Shown here in pieces: positions 41,913-50,580 of a stretch of 64,000 nt of DNA. The DNA is from Gp13-AA77 sp035949375 (GTDB lineage: Bacteria > Acidobacteriota > Terriglobia > UBA7540): NCBI GenBank assembly GCA_035949375.1, contig DASZIG010000030.1:62001-126000 (forward strand). The letters run 5' to 3'. The translations under genes were made by a program, and so were the position numbers. Position 1 is the first letter of the stretch. Each line of letters opens with the position of its first letter. The notes beneath the pieces are model-generated. The model made no database searches, was not told the origin of the DNA, and worked only from the letters and a program-made list of their open reading frames with translations.

Positions 41913-43109
41913 TCACACATTATTCTTCACCCAATTCCCAATCCAGTCCAGCGCCTTCCGGATATTCTCCACCGAATTGGCGAACGAGAACCGGAGATAT
42001 CCTTCGCCCCAGGCCCCGAAAGCCGTGCCGGCAAGAGCGGCGACGCCTGCTTCGTTCAGGAGCGCGTCAGCCAGCGGCTTCGAGTGCCGGCCCGTCCCGG
42101 TGATGTTGGGAAACACGCAGAATCCGCCGCGCGGCTGGCGGCAGCGGAAGCCCGGAATGCTATTCAGGCCTTCCACCATTACGCTGCGGCGCCGACGGAA
42201 CTCCTCCCGCATCTCATCTACGCAGCCCTGATCGCCGCGCAACGCGGTGACGGCGGCGATCTGGGTGAAGCTCGCCGTGCAGGAAGTGGCGTTGGTCTGC
42301 AACTGGGCCACGCGCTCGGCCAGGTCCGGCCGCATGATGCCATACCCGAGCCGCCAGCCGGTCATGGCGTAGGCCTTGGAAAAGCCGTCCAGGATGATGG
42401 TCCGCTCCTTAAGGCCGGGGTACTGCGCGACGCTGGCGTGCTCGCCCTCGTAAATCAGCCGGTTGTAGATCTCGTCGGAGAGGATGAAGAGATCGCGGCC
42501 CGCGAGCGCCCGCGCCAACTCCGCCATGGCTTCGCGCGGCATGACGCCGCCCGTCGGATTGTGCGGCGAATTCAGAATCACCAGGCGCGTGCGAGCCGTA
42601 ATCTTGCTGATGATCTCATCGGGGTCCACGTCGAAGTCGTGCCCTTCGCGGAGTCCATAGGGCACGGGCCGGGCGCCTGCAAAATTGATCATGGACTCGT
42701 AGATGGGGAACCCCGGGTTCGGGTAGATCACTTCATCGCCGCGATCGACCAGCGCCAGGATGGTGAAAAACAGGATGGGCTTGGCGCCCGGCGTAATGAC
42801 GACCTCGGAAGGATCGATGGAAATCCCGCGGCGCCGTCCGGCGTCTTCGGCGACGGCCTCGCGCAGCGCGGGTTGGCCGGCCGAGGGCCCGTAGTGCGTC
42901 CAGCCGTAGCGCAGGGCGTCAACGGCGGCTTCAACGATGTGCAGGGGGGTGGGAAAGTCAGGCTCGCCAATCTCCAGGTGGACGATCTCGCGTCCGGCGG
43001 CTTCCAGCGCTTTGGCGCGCACGAGCACGTCGAACGCGCTCTCGGTCCCCAGACGGCTCATGCCCTCTGCGAGGTGCAGCGCCTGCAGCGTGGTCGCAGT
43101 CGTGGCCAT
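41913..43109 (-). CDS. class I/II (aspartate-type) aminotransferase
   Basis: PLP-dependent aminotransferase of 398 residues, fold type I. The PLP lysine lies in TIILDGFSKAYAMTGWRLGY (SKxxxMTGWR), with LNSPHNPTGGVMPREAMAE, ILSDEIYNRLIY and IYPNPGFPIYESMI as the other cofactor motifs, and the C-terminal arginine in LRFSFANS. N-terminal EIGEPDFPTPLHIVEAA marks the aspartate aminotransferase-like subgroup I-gamma. ATG at 43109 follows GAGGAGG. No pathway genes are adjacent, so the amino donor and acceptor are unknown. Confidence 0.93.
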   Translation of the reverse strand: MATTATTLQALHLAEGMSRLGTESAFDVLVRAKALEAAGREIVHLEIGEPDFPTPLHIVEAAVDALRYGWTHYGPSAGQPALREAVAEDAGRRRGISIDPSEVVITPGAKPILFFTILALVDRGDEVIYPNPGFPIYESMINFAGARPVPYGLREGHDFDVDPDEIISKITARTRLVILNSPHNPTGGVMPREAMAELARALAGRDLFILSDEIYNRLIYEGEHASVAQYPGLKERTIILDGFSKAYAMTGWRLGYGIMRPDLAERVAQLQTNATSCTASFTQIAAVTALRGDQGCVDEMREEFRRRRSVMVEGLNSIPGFRCRQPRGGFCVFPNITGTGRHSKPLADALLNEAGVAALAGTAFGAWGEGYLRFSFANSVENIRKALDWIGNWVKNNV

Positions 43110-43350
43110 CAGACCTCCTCGCGGGCGCACGCGCGTGTCCCTCGCGCGCTGCCCCAATCACTCCAAGGCGTCTAATATACGCCAAAAATCGGCCCACGAC
43201 GCTAGGACGCCGGCCGAGGCACAGTCAATTTAGAGAACACGAGGCGCGACCTCGGGGCAGGATGTAATCTTCGCATCGTCGGACACCGGCGAGCATTATA
43301 CCGCCGGCCTCGGATATACCGGCGGCCTCGGAACGGCCAACCGGAGGAGG
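43110..43350. other. spacer between dnaG and the aminotransferase
   Basis: Gene-free. TACCGCCGGCCTCGG followed by TACCGGCGGCCTCGG (about 43299-43331) is a short direct repeat with one change. The expected rpoD of the classical rpsU-dnaG-rpoD operon is not downstream of dnaG. Confidence 0.4.
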
Positions 43351-45138
43351 CTAGACGCGCGGCCGCGCGCGCGCCTTGGCTTCGACCATCGCCGCCCGGC
43401 TGAGGTCCTCGATTTGCTTCTTCCTGCCGAGGAGCTCGCCGATGCGCTGCTGATCGTGATTCCGCGCCGCGCGCTCCATCTCGGCCTTCAATTCCACGAG
43501 ATCCCGCTGCCACTTTTTCTGACGCAGGGCCTGTGCGTAAAGGAACGCCTTATCCCGCGGCAGCGGAGGTTGGTCCGCGAACTGGCATTCGTAGACCAGT
43601 TGCTTTTCGGCGGCGGTCAACGTCTCCTCGAGCGCGGCCAGTTCGATTTTTTCTCCGCGCGCGCGGGCGTCGAGGATGGTTTGAAAGATGCGCGAGGTCG
43701 CGAGGCCCGTGAACGACCCCTCCGCCGTCAATACGGGCAGGAACTCGTCCGCCAGTTCCGCGTTCTCGACACATCCGCGAAGGAGTTCCTTCTCCGCCGG
43801 ACTCGCGGCAAGCGACGGAGCCACCCCGGCCGCGGCGACCTCGCGGCGCCCGCCGGCCGCCGCCCGCCGGACCTCCTCGCGCAGCAGGCGGTCATCGAGG
43901 TGCAGGCGCGCTGCCAGGCGGTCGGACCATTCGCTGCGGAGCAGCGGACTCGGCAAGCGGATCACATAGGGCAGGACGGCGTTGGCGGCCGCTACTTTGC
44001 CTTCCGGGGTGCGCAGATCGTGAGCGGCGGCGGCGCGGTCGGCCAGGTATTCGAGGTAGCTTGGCGCGCTCTTCAGCCCCTCGCCGTAGGCGCCGGCGCC
44101 CCGCTTGCGGATGAACGAGTCGGGATCGAGCCCGTCCGGCAAGGCCAGCACCCGGCACTCGAATCCCTCGTCCAGCAGGATTTCGAGCGAACGCTGGGTG
44201 GCTGCCACCCCGGCCGAGTCCGGATCGTAATTCACCACCACCCGCCGGGTGAAGCGGGCGAGGAGGCGAACCTGGCTCGGGGTAAGGCTGGTGCCGCAGG
44301 AGGCCACCACCTGCTCGAATCCCGCAGAGGCTACGGCGATGGCGTCCATGTAGCCTTCCACCAGGATGGCTTCGTCCCCCTTGCGGATGGCGTTGCCGGC
44401 GGCGTCGAGATGGTAAAGCACGCGGCTCTTGGTGTAGATCGGGGTCTCGGGCGAATTCAGGTACTTGGGCTGCTCGTCGCCGAGGCCGCGCCCCCCGAAG
44501 GCCACCACAGACCCGCTTTCGCGCGCGATGGGAAACATGACGCGGCCGCGGAAACGATCGAGGCGGCGCCGGCCCTCCGCCTCCGCCAGCACCAGACCGC
44601 TCTTTTCCAGTACGTCCCCCTTGAAACCGGAGCTTTCCAGCTGGCGCAGCAGCGCGTGCCCCTCGGAGGGCGCGTAGCCGATGCCGAAGCGGGCGGTGAT
44701 CTCATCGCTGAGCCCGCGATCGGCGAGATACGCGCGGGCGGCCCGGCCCTCGGTCGTGGCGCTCAACTGGGTGGCGAAGAATCGCGCCGCCACCTCGTGC
44801 ATGCGGATCAGAACCTCGCGGTCGCGGGCCGCGGCGTCCGAAGCCGGATCGGTCGGGCGCTGCTCGAGCTTGACCCCGGCTTTCTCAGCCACGCGCCGCA
44901 GAGCTTCAGGGAAGGAGAGGTTCTCAATCAGCATCACGAATTTGAAAACGTCGCCGCCCACGCCGCACCCGAAACAATGAAAGATCTGCTTCTGGGGATG
45001 GACCGAAAAGGAGGGGGTCTTTTCCTGGTGGAATGGGCACAAGCCCTTGAAGTTCACGCCGGCTTTTCGCAGTTGGACGTAATCGCCGACGATCTTGACG
45101 ATGTCTACGGCGCCGCGGACGTCTTCGGCTTGAGTCAT
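43351..45138 (-). CDS. dnaG: DnaG DNA primase
   Basis: Synthesises RNA primers at the replication fork. From ATG 45138 the protein has 595 residues. The CHC2 zinc motif is C34-x2-H37 ... C55-x2-C58 (GLCPFHQEKTPSFSVHPQ, IFHCFGCGVGGDVF). The TOPRIM core contains EAILVEGYMDAIAVASAGFE (E of EGYMD), VNYDPDSAG and PDGLDPDSFIRKRG. The C-terminal DnaB-binding region is Ala/Arg-rich and ends ARARPRV. A frame open further upstream only covers the period-7 block 45145-45205, so ATG 45138 is the start; no strong ribosome-binding site is seen within that block. Confidence 0.96.
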   Translation of the reverse strand: MTQAEDVRGAVDIVKIVGDYVQLRKAGVNFKGLCPFHQEKTPSFSVHPQKQIFHCFGCGVGGDVFKFVMLIENLSFPEALRRVAEKAGVKLEQRPTDPASDAAARDREVLIRMHEVAARFFATQLSATTEGRAARAYLADRGLSDEITARFGIGYAPSEGHALLRQLESSGFKGDVLEKSGLVLAEAEGRRRLDRFRGRVMFPIARESGSVVAFGGRGLGDEQPKYLNSPETPIYTKSRVLYHLDAAGNAIRKGDEAILVEGYMDAIAVASAGFEQVVASCGTSLTPSQVRLLARFTRRVVVNYDPDSAGVAATQRSLEILLDEGFECRVLALPDGLDPDSFIRKRGAGAYGEGLKSAPSYLEYLADRAAAAHDLRTPEGKVAAANAVLPYVIRLPSPLLRSEWSDRLAARLHLDDRLLREEVRRAAAGGRREVAAAGVAPSLAASPAEKELLRGCVENAELADEFLPVLTAEGSFTGLATSRIFQTILDARARGEKIELAALEETLTAAEKQLVYECQFADQPPLPRDKAFLYAQALRQKKWQRDLVELKAEMERAARNHDQQRIGELLGRKKQIEDLSRAAMVEAKARARPRV

Positions 45139-45144
45139 GGCATT

Positions 45145-45205
45145 GACGATTTGAAGATTGCCGATTGACGATTGCTTCACCAATCGACAATCGAAAATCG
45201 GCAAT
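45145..45205. repeat. period-7 repeats upstream of dnaG
   Basis: GATTTGA AGATTGC CGATTGA CGATTGC, then AATCGAC AATCGAA AATCGGC AATGGCT: heptamers on both strands forming a weak inverted pair around CTTCACC. They fill the space between the cysteine-rich protein gene and dnaG. Confidence 0.8.
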
Positions 45206-45208
45206 GGC

Positions 45209-45850
45209 TCACGGGAGAATCAATAGGGACGAGGCCGCCGGCTGCGCCGTCCCCTGCCACTTGAACTGAACGCGCAGAAAGTCGAGGAACGCCCTCCCTT
45301 TGGGACGCCCGTTGGTGCGCGTGCCCCCAAGCTGGGTCACGAAGATCAAGGCGTCGCGCACAGTTTCGTCCCGGAGCGAACTCACCCCGGATCGCGCGGC
45401 CTCGTCTTTTCGAAATTGGGCGATGGCCTCCTTCAGGTGCGCGGAAAGCTCGTGTTGCATCCGGTCATCGAGAGGCTTCTCGTAGTAGATGCCCTTGGCC
45501 AGTGTCTGGTAAGACTCGGCGAGCGCATGCAGCGCCGCGATGGCGTCACTATCGACCAGCATCCGGTGCTGGGCGGCGAAATCGCAAATGCCGAACGCGA
45601 TGGCATCGAGCAGCCCTTCATGATCGCGGAACGCGGAAGGCGAAACCTTCACGTCCCCGAACGGCACCTGCGACCAGTCGATCACGCGGCGTTCGTCCTC
45701 ATACTGGCGGCTCGCCACCAGATGCGGACAGTCCGACGGGCAGTCGATGGTCACTTCGCGTTCGGTGGCGCAGCACACGGCGCAAATCTTCTGCGCCTTC
45801 GCCGGACAGAATCGATTGGCCTTGCGCTTCTTGCAAATGGGACAGGTCAA
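45209..45850 (-). CDS. cysteine-rich (zinc-ribbon-like) protein of unknown function
   Basis: A 213-residue protein starting at TTG 45850 (LTCPICKKRKANRFCPAKAQ followed by KICAVCCATEREVTIDCPSDC). The nine cysteines in the first 45 residues (CxxC, C, CxxCC, C, C) suggest two structural zinc sites. The rest is helical: YEDERRVIDWSQVPFGDVKV, GLLDAIAFGICDFAAQHRML and HELSAHLKEAIAQFRKDEAA. GGAG lies 12 bases before the TTG; the frame is open up to 46288 but the upstream sequence lacks protein-like features. Located 71 bases upstream of dnaG on the same strand, so possibly co-transcribed. Not recognised further. Confidence 0.7.
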   Translation of the reverse strand: MTCPICKKRKANRFCPAKAQKICAVCCATEREVTIDCPSDCPHLVASRQYEDERRVIDWSQVPFGDVKVSPSAFRDHEGLLDAIAFGICDFAAQHRMLVDSDAIAALHALAESYQTLAKGIYYEKPLDDRMQHELSAHLKEAIAQFRKDEAARSGVSSLRDETVRDALIFVTQLGGTRTNGRPKGRAFLDFLRVQFKWQGTAQPAASSLLILP

Positions 45851-46598
45851 GGATGCCGTTCTCCAATGCCGTCGCGTGACACCCGCCAAAAGGCTGGGCA
45901 ACACAGGGAGGGCGCCATTCAATTGGATGAAAACCAGGGCGGAGCGGCGCTCGACCCCGGCAGACATTCTACAACATGCGACGCGACCCTCGTCATCAAC
46001 CGCCTCCCGCGCGATTGCGGGTCGCGGTTCGACTCCCGGTACCACGACGGCGCGCCCAGCCTCGCGTCCCCAGCCATGAATTCCCCGCCCCAGCCGGTCA
46101 CAATTCGGAGCCGGCGAGGGCAGCCAAAGGCAATCCGCATATCCTACTGAATTTAAGGGACATTCCAGCTTCATTCGTATGCCATGTTTAACTCGGGGCT
46201 CCGGCTGCAGCCAGCGAGATCCCGTCGATCTCGCGGCGTTGGCGCGGCGCGACGGCAGCGCGAGGGGGGTGAGCGGTCGGACGGACATGGCACGCTCTTC
46301 GGGGACCGGTGGCTCCGGTGGTGGTCCTTTAGGGAAGAAGCGAGCGTCACACAGTCAACCGCGGTTGTCAAGAGTTTTGTCGAGGCCCCCTACATAGGCT
46401 ACATCATGTGTAATGCCAGGCGCAGCCCCGCAGGCTGACCTGCTTGACCAATGCATCCTCAAAGAAATGGGCCAATCTGGGGGCGATGATTGCGCTACAC
46501 TTTGGCTGGTAAATTTTGCAGAACGCATCGCACGATCTGCGTGACACCGGCTATGGAAGCGGGGATCGCGAGCCACCTCCGGAAATTGGAGAACTCGT
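45851..46598. other. gene-free region
   Basis: About 750 bases in which no gene is supported on either strand. Small frames exist but have no ribosome-binding sites or protein-like composition. A sequence near 46018-46036 ending GGTTCGACTCCCGGTACCA resembles a tRNA T-arm with CCA but its stem does not pair (see rejected). Confidence 0.4.
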
Positions 46599-46748
46599 GT
46601 GTTCGTAGTGGCACCTCACAGACCGCTAACCTGGTATGAAATCGCGGCGATCATCGTGTACTGGGGCTACTACGTTTGGAAGGATTACGACCGCCGTCGC
46701 GCGCAGACTTCCCGCGACTCGACAGGACAATCAGAGTGGTGGGCCTGA
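46599..46748 (+). CDS. possible small protein (49 residues)
   Basis: GTG at 46599 has GGAG eight bases upstream and opens a 49-codon frame with an aromatic hydrophobic segment (LTWYEIAAIIVYWGYYVWKD) followed by a basic and polar tail (RRRAQTSRDSTGQSEWWA). It could be a small membrane-associated protein. A second tiny frame overlaps its end. Not recognised; support is limited to the start context and composition. Confidence 0.35.
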   Translation: MFVVAPHRPLTWYEIAAIIVYWGYYVWKDYDRRRAQTSRDSTGQSEWWA

Positions 46749-46810
46749 CTTTCATCGGTGTGTTCGGCGTCGTTATGCTGATCGGCTATTGGTTAACAAG
46801 GCGTAAATAG
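46739..46810 (+). CDS. possible 23-residue membrane peptide
   Basis: GTG at 46739 lies within the end of the frame above and encodes GLTFIGVFGVVMLIGYWL with the basic end TRRK, the composition of a single membrane span with positive-inside tail. Translation could be coupled to the upstream frame. Very short, so this is only a candidate. Confidence 0.25.
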   Translation: MGLTFIGVFGVVMLIGYWLTRRK

Positions 46811-46861
46811 AGCACTATCCACTGACAATGCCGGTTGACAAGTCGGCGCCTCGTACCGAGA

Positions 46862-48226
46862 ATGGCTGACGTTCCGCGCCCGCCCGATCGGGGCGTAACG
46901 CCCGGCGCTTTGCAAGCCGGCCGCGCTTCGGGAATCGCATTCGCGGGCCAAGTTATGCTTGCCAGACTCTATCCGTGGCTGCCGGCCGACGGCGTCAAGA
47001 TCGTGCTGGTGCTCTTTCTCTCCTTTCTGGTCGGACTGGAGCGCGAGGAGCACAAAGCCGGCGCCGAACGCTATGCCTTTGGCGGCGTGCGGACCTTCCC
47101 GCTGATCGCGCTGATCGCCTATTCCATGGCGGTGCTCTCGGGCGGCCAGCTTGTGCCGGTGACGCTCGGCTTCGTGGTGGTCGCCGGGTTCCTGCTGCTC
47201 TCCTACTGGCACAAGCTCACTTCAGCCAGTACGGCGGGCGTGACTACCGAGATGTCAGGGCTGACCATCTACATCGTCGGCGCCCTGGTCTACTACGGTC
47301 ATTTCTGGATCGCCACCACGCTGGCGGTTTCGAGCGCCCTGCTTCTCGAACTGAAGACCGGTCTCGAAGACCTGACCCGGCGCTTTCCACCCAACGAGGT
47401 CCTCACTTTTACCAAGTTCCTGCTGCTCAGCGCCGTGATTCTGCCCATTCTGCCCAACCAGGAATTCGGCGTCCTTCGGATCAATCCTCTCAAGACCTGG
47501 CTGGTGGTCGTGGCCGTCAGCGCGCTCTCTTACGGCAGCTATGTGCTGCAGCGCGTCACCAAACAGAGCGGCGGAGTGATCCTCGGCGGTGTCTTAGGCG
47601 GCGCTTATTCCTCCACGATCACGACCGTGGTTCTGGCCAAGCGCGCCGCTCAGGAAACACGCCCGCACTTGTTCGCCGGCGCAACCCTGATGGCGTCCGG
47701 AGTGATGTATGTGCGCCTGGCGGTCCTGGTCGGACTGTTCAATCGCAACTTGCGTGTGGCGCTGGGTCCATCGTTCCTGGTTCTTGCGGGGATTGCGACG
47801 GGAGCCGGCTGGCTCTGGTCCCGCCGCGCGGATGCCACCAAGGACGACGTTGAGCGCAAGTATGAGCCGAAGAACCCCCTGGAATTGAGCGCCGCTTTCC
47901 TGTTTGCCGGCCTCTTCCTGGCCATTCTGGTGGCGACGCATTGGGCCGTGCTTTATCTCGGCCAGGCCGGGGTTTATTCGCTCGCCGCAGTCATGGGCGT
48001 GACCGACGTCGATCCCTTTATCATGGGGATGACCCAGGCCGCCGGGTCGCTCGCGCCCGTCCAGGTGGCCTCGGCCGGCATCCTGATCGCCGCCGCGAGC
48101 AACAACGTCGTCAAGGGTATCTACGCCTGGTTCTTCGCGCGCGGAGCGGCCGGCAAGCAGAGCCTCGCGCTGCTCGTCGCCCTGGCGGTGGCGGGTCTCG
48201 TGCCCCTGGTTTGGATCCTGCGGTGA
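46862..48226 (+). CDS. MgtC/SapB-DUF4010 family membrane protein
   Basis: Polytopic membrane protein of 454 residues. The N-terminal MgtC-like domain has VLVLFLSFLVGLEREEHKAG and FGGVRTFPLIALIAYSMAVLSGG (R-T-F-P motif), followed by LTIYIVGALVYYGHFWIATTLAV. The C-terminal DUF4010 part has KQSGGVILGGVLGGAYSSTI, VLAKRAAQE and GVYSLAAVMGVTDVDPFIMGM. About eleven hydrophobic helices in all. Members are thought to be involved in magnesium or membrane homeostasis, but no reaction is known. Start is uncertain: ATG 46862 (MADVPRPP) or ATG 46955 (MLARLYPWLP), the latter closer to the first conserved helix. Confidence 0.88.
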   Translation: MADVPRPPDRGVTPGALQAGRASGIAFAGQVMLARLYPWLPADGVKIVLVLFLSFLVGLEREEHKAGAERYAFGGVRTFPLIALIAYSMAVLSGGQLVPVTLGFVVVAGFLLLSYWHKLTSASTAGVTTEMSGLTIYIVGALVYYGHFWIATTLAVSSALLLELKTGLEDLTRRFPPNEVLTFTKFLLLSAVILPILPNQEFGVLRINPLKTWLVVVAVSALSYGSYVLQRVTKQSGGVILGGVLGGAYSSTITTVVLAKRAAQETRPHLFAGATLMASGVMYVRLAVLVGLFNRNLRVALGPSFLVLAGIATGAGWLWSRRADATKDDVERKYEPKNPLELSAAFLFAGLFLAILVATHWAVLYLGQAGVYSLAAVMGVTDVDPFIMGMTQAAGSLAPVQVASAGILIAAASNNVVKGIYAWFFARGAAGKQSLALLVALAVAGLVPLVWILR

Positions 48227-48396
48227 TCTTTCTCAGCACCAGCCTCCAGGCGGCACATTGCGGGCATGAGGGAGCTTAGGATCGGGCGCTCGAGACGCGC
48301 GCCCGTTTGGCGGCAGCGAGAATCAAACCCAATTGAACAGAATCCAAGAGTGTTGCTCGGCGGAGGCAGAGCCGCCCTAGAATCCGGCAATCGAAA

Positions 48397-50334
48397 ATGA
48401 ACGGAATCAACCAAAGCGGCCAAAACCGCCAGGCCGGCCAGAACGACCCCACCGGCCGGCCCGACGCGGAAGCGCTCGGAGCCACGCTCCGGCCGGACGG
48501 AAGCTGCGATTTTCTGGTCTGGGCTCCCCGGCTCGAGCGGCTGCACCTGCACCTGCTCTCCCCGCGCGATGACCTCGTCGAGATGGCGCCCGCGGAGGGA
48601 GGTTACTACCGGGCGCGCGTCGATGGCGTGAACGCGCAGAGCGGGTACCTTTACCGGCTCCCGGAGGGCCGCGAGCTTCCCGATCCGGCTTCGCGGTTCC
48701 AGCCCCGCGGCGTCCATGGTCCCTCTCAGGCGCTGGATTTGCGATCGTTCTCCTGGGACGACGGCGCCTGGCTGGGTCGACCTCTCGAGGAGTATGTCTT
48801 CTACGAGCTGCACGTCGGGACATTCACGCCGGAGGGCACGTTCGACGCTGTGATCCCGCGGCTCGCGGAACTCCGCGAGCTTGGCGTGACAGCGGTCGAG
48901 ATTATGCCGGTGGCCCAGTTTCCCGGCAGCCGCAACTGGGGCTACGACGGCGTGTACCCCTTTGCCGTTCAGAACTCCTACGGCGGACCCCATGGCTTCC
49001 AGCGCCTCGTGAACGCCGCCCATGGCGAGGGACTAGCCGTCGTGTTGGACGTGGTCTACAACCACCTCGGACCCGAAGGGAACTACCTCGGCGAGTACGC
49101 CCCCTACTTCACCGATCGCTACCACACACCGTGGGGGGCGGCGCTCAATTTTGACGGTCCGGACAGCGACGAAGTACGCCGATTCTTCGTCGAAAACGCT
49201 CTCTACTGGCTCGACACGCTTCATGTGGACGCCCTGCGCCTGGATGCCATCCACGGCATTGTGGATTCGAGCGCCGTGCCCTTTCTGGCCGATCTCGGAG
49301 CAGCCTCCCAGGCGCTGGCCGCGCGAACCCACCGCGAGATTCACCTAATCGCCGAGAGCGACCTGAACGATGCGCGAGTGCTTCGCATCCGCGATCAGGG
49401 CGGATTCGGACACGACGCCCAGTGGACGGACGACTTCCATCACGCGCTTCACGTTCTGCTGACCGGAGAACAGGCGGGATACTACGCCGACTTCGGCGGA
49501 ATCCGGCCGCTCGAGACGGCGCTCAACGAGGGCTGGTTCTACTCGGGCCAGCACTCGCGGCATCGCCGGTGCCGGCACGGCAATTCGCCGCGAGGCCTTC
49601 CGCGCCGGCAGTTTGTGGTCTTCTCGCAGAACCACGACCAGGTCGGCAATCGCGCGCAGGGCGATCGGCTGAGCAATCTGGCCGATTTCGAGGAGTTGAA
49701 GCTGGCCGCCGGCCTAACCCTACTTTCCGTCTTCGTGCCGCTGCTTTTCATGGGCGAGGAATACGGCGAAGGGTCGCCTTTCCTCTACTTCACAAGCCAC
49801 TCGGATCCGGATCTGGTTGAAGCTGTCCGCCGCGGACGACGCGAGGAGTTCGCGGGATTCGGCTGGAGCGGCGAGATCCCCGACCCTCAGGCGGACGCGA
49901 CTTTCACGGCCTCAAAGCTGAACTGGGAGTTGCGCCGGCAAGAGCCGCACCGGACCCTGCGGTCATTCTACGCCGAGCTCCTGCGGTTCCGGCGCGATCA
50001 CCTGCCGGCCGCAGGGGTCAAAGTCGCCGCCCATGGATTCGAGCCCGAGAAGGCGCTGGCGCTGCAGTCTTCGGGCCGCGCGGGCGACCTGCTTTCTGTG
50101 TTCAACTTCGCGCGGAGCCCGTCGATCTTGGACCTCAGCGTTCCCGACGGCGCCTGGGTCAAGCAGATCGACTCCGCCGATCCGCGCTGGCGGGGGCCCG
50201 GAAGCGATTGTCCACAAATGCTTTACGCGCAAGGGGCGATGACGATCACGCTCAACGCCAGCTCGTTTGTGGTCTATCATCTTGCTCCCGCTGCGAGAGC
50301 GGCCAGCGAAGCCCCTGAAGCCAAACCGGCCTGA
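48397..50334 (+). CDS. treZ: malto-oligosyltrehalose trehalohydrolase
   Basis: Releases trehalose from maltooligosyl-trehalose; GH13 enzyme of 645 residues. N-terminal CBM48-like domain (ATLRPDGSCDFLVWAPRLER), then YELHVGTFTPEGTFDAVIPR, VTAVEIMPVAQFPGSRNWGY, the conserved LDVVYNHLGPEGNYLG, catalytic Asp in LHVDALRLDAIHGI, the Glu in HLIAESDLNDAR and the final NHDQVGNRAQGDRL. All features are those of TreZ rather than glycogen branching enzyme. The partner TreY and glycogen debranching genes are not adjacent. ATG at 48397; the first 25 residues are Gln/Asn-rich and poorly conserved, so a later start is possible. Confidence 0.95.
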   Translation: MNGINQSGQNRQAGQNDPTGRPDAEALGATLRPDGSCDFLVWAPRLERLHLHLLSPRDDLVEMAPAEGGYYRARVDGVNAQSGYLYRLPEGRELPDPASRFQPRGVHGPSQALDLRSFSWDDGAWLGRPLEEYVFYELHVGTFTPEGTFDAVIPRLAELRELGVTAVEIMPVAQFPGSRNWGYDGVYPFAVQNSYGGPHGFQRLVNAAHGEGLAVVLDVVYNHLGPEGNYLGEYAPYFTDRYHTPWGAALNFDGPDSDEVRRFFVENALYWLDTLHVDALRLDAIHGIVDSSAVPFLADLGAASQALAARTHREIHLIAESDLNDARVLRIRDQGGFGHDAQWTDDFHHALHVLLTGEQAGYYADFGGIRPLETALNEGWFYSGQHSRHRRCRHGNSPRGLPRRQFVVFSQNHDQVGNRAQGDRLSNLADFEELKLAAGLTLLSVFVPLLFMGEEYGEGSPFLYFTSHSDPDLVEAVRRGRREEFAGFGWSGEIPDPQADATFTASKLNWELRRQEPHRTLRSFYAELLRFRRDHLPAAGVKVAAHGFEPEKALALQSSGRAGDLLSVFNFARSPSILDLSVPDGAWVKQIDSADPRWRGPGSDCPQMLYAQGAMTITLNASSFVVYHLAPAARAASEAPEAKPA

Positions 50335-50421
50335 GCAGACGAAAACGGGGGCGGATCACAAAAGTGGCGGGATCAACCCGCCTCTACCCCAAGCTGGGTC
50401 ATTACCGGCCGGCTTGGCTGA

Positions 50422-50451
50422 TTGCTTTTTGATTATCTGGCACGCTATACT
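50422..50451 (+). promoter_or_regulatory. predicted sigma-70-type promoter of the rimP-nusA-infB operon
   Basis: TTGCTT (50422-50427) and TATACT (50446-50451) with an 18-base spacer, about 130 bases before the rimP start and directly upstream of the leader terminator. Confidence 0.5.
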
Positions 50452-50470
50452 GTTTTTGGCGAGAAGTCCG

Positions 50471-50494
50471 AGTGGGCGAAAGCCCACTTTTTTG
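50471..50494 (+). terminator. leader terminator (attenuator) of the rimP-nusA operon
   Basis: AGTGGGC-GAAA-GCCCACT followed by seven Ts, about 20 bases after the predicted promoter. A terminator at this place in the operon leader is common in nusA operons and is thought to let NusA or the transcription state feed back on the operon. Confidence 0.85.
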
Positions 50495-50580
50495 TTACAT
50501 CGCTGAAAGGGGCGGAGGAGCGGCGATCCAGAATCGTCACGCGGGAAGTGTCAGCGCCAAGCCGCCAGACTCCGCCACGT

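Noticed and set aside
46015..46040. Possible tRNA T-arm ending GGTTCGACTCCCGGTACCA
   Set aside because: The five bases before GTTCGACTC do not pair with CCGGT, and no D-arm or anticodon arm could be found upstream.
45851..46288. N-terminal extension of the cysteine-rich protein to 46288
   Set aside because: The frame is open but the residues are not protein-like and a TTG start with ribosome-binding site exists directly before the cysteine motif.
46370..46580. Minus-strand small frames near 46355-46576
   Set aside because: No ribosome-binding site, no recognisable motif, and Arg/Ser-rich composition of random GC-rich sequence.
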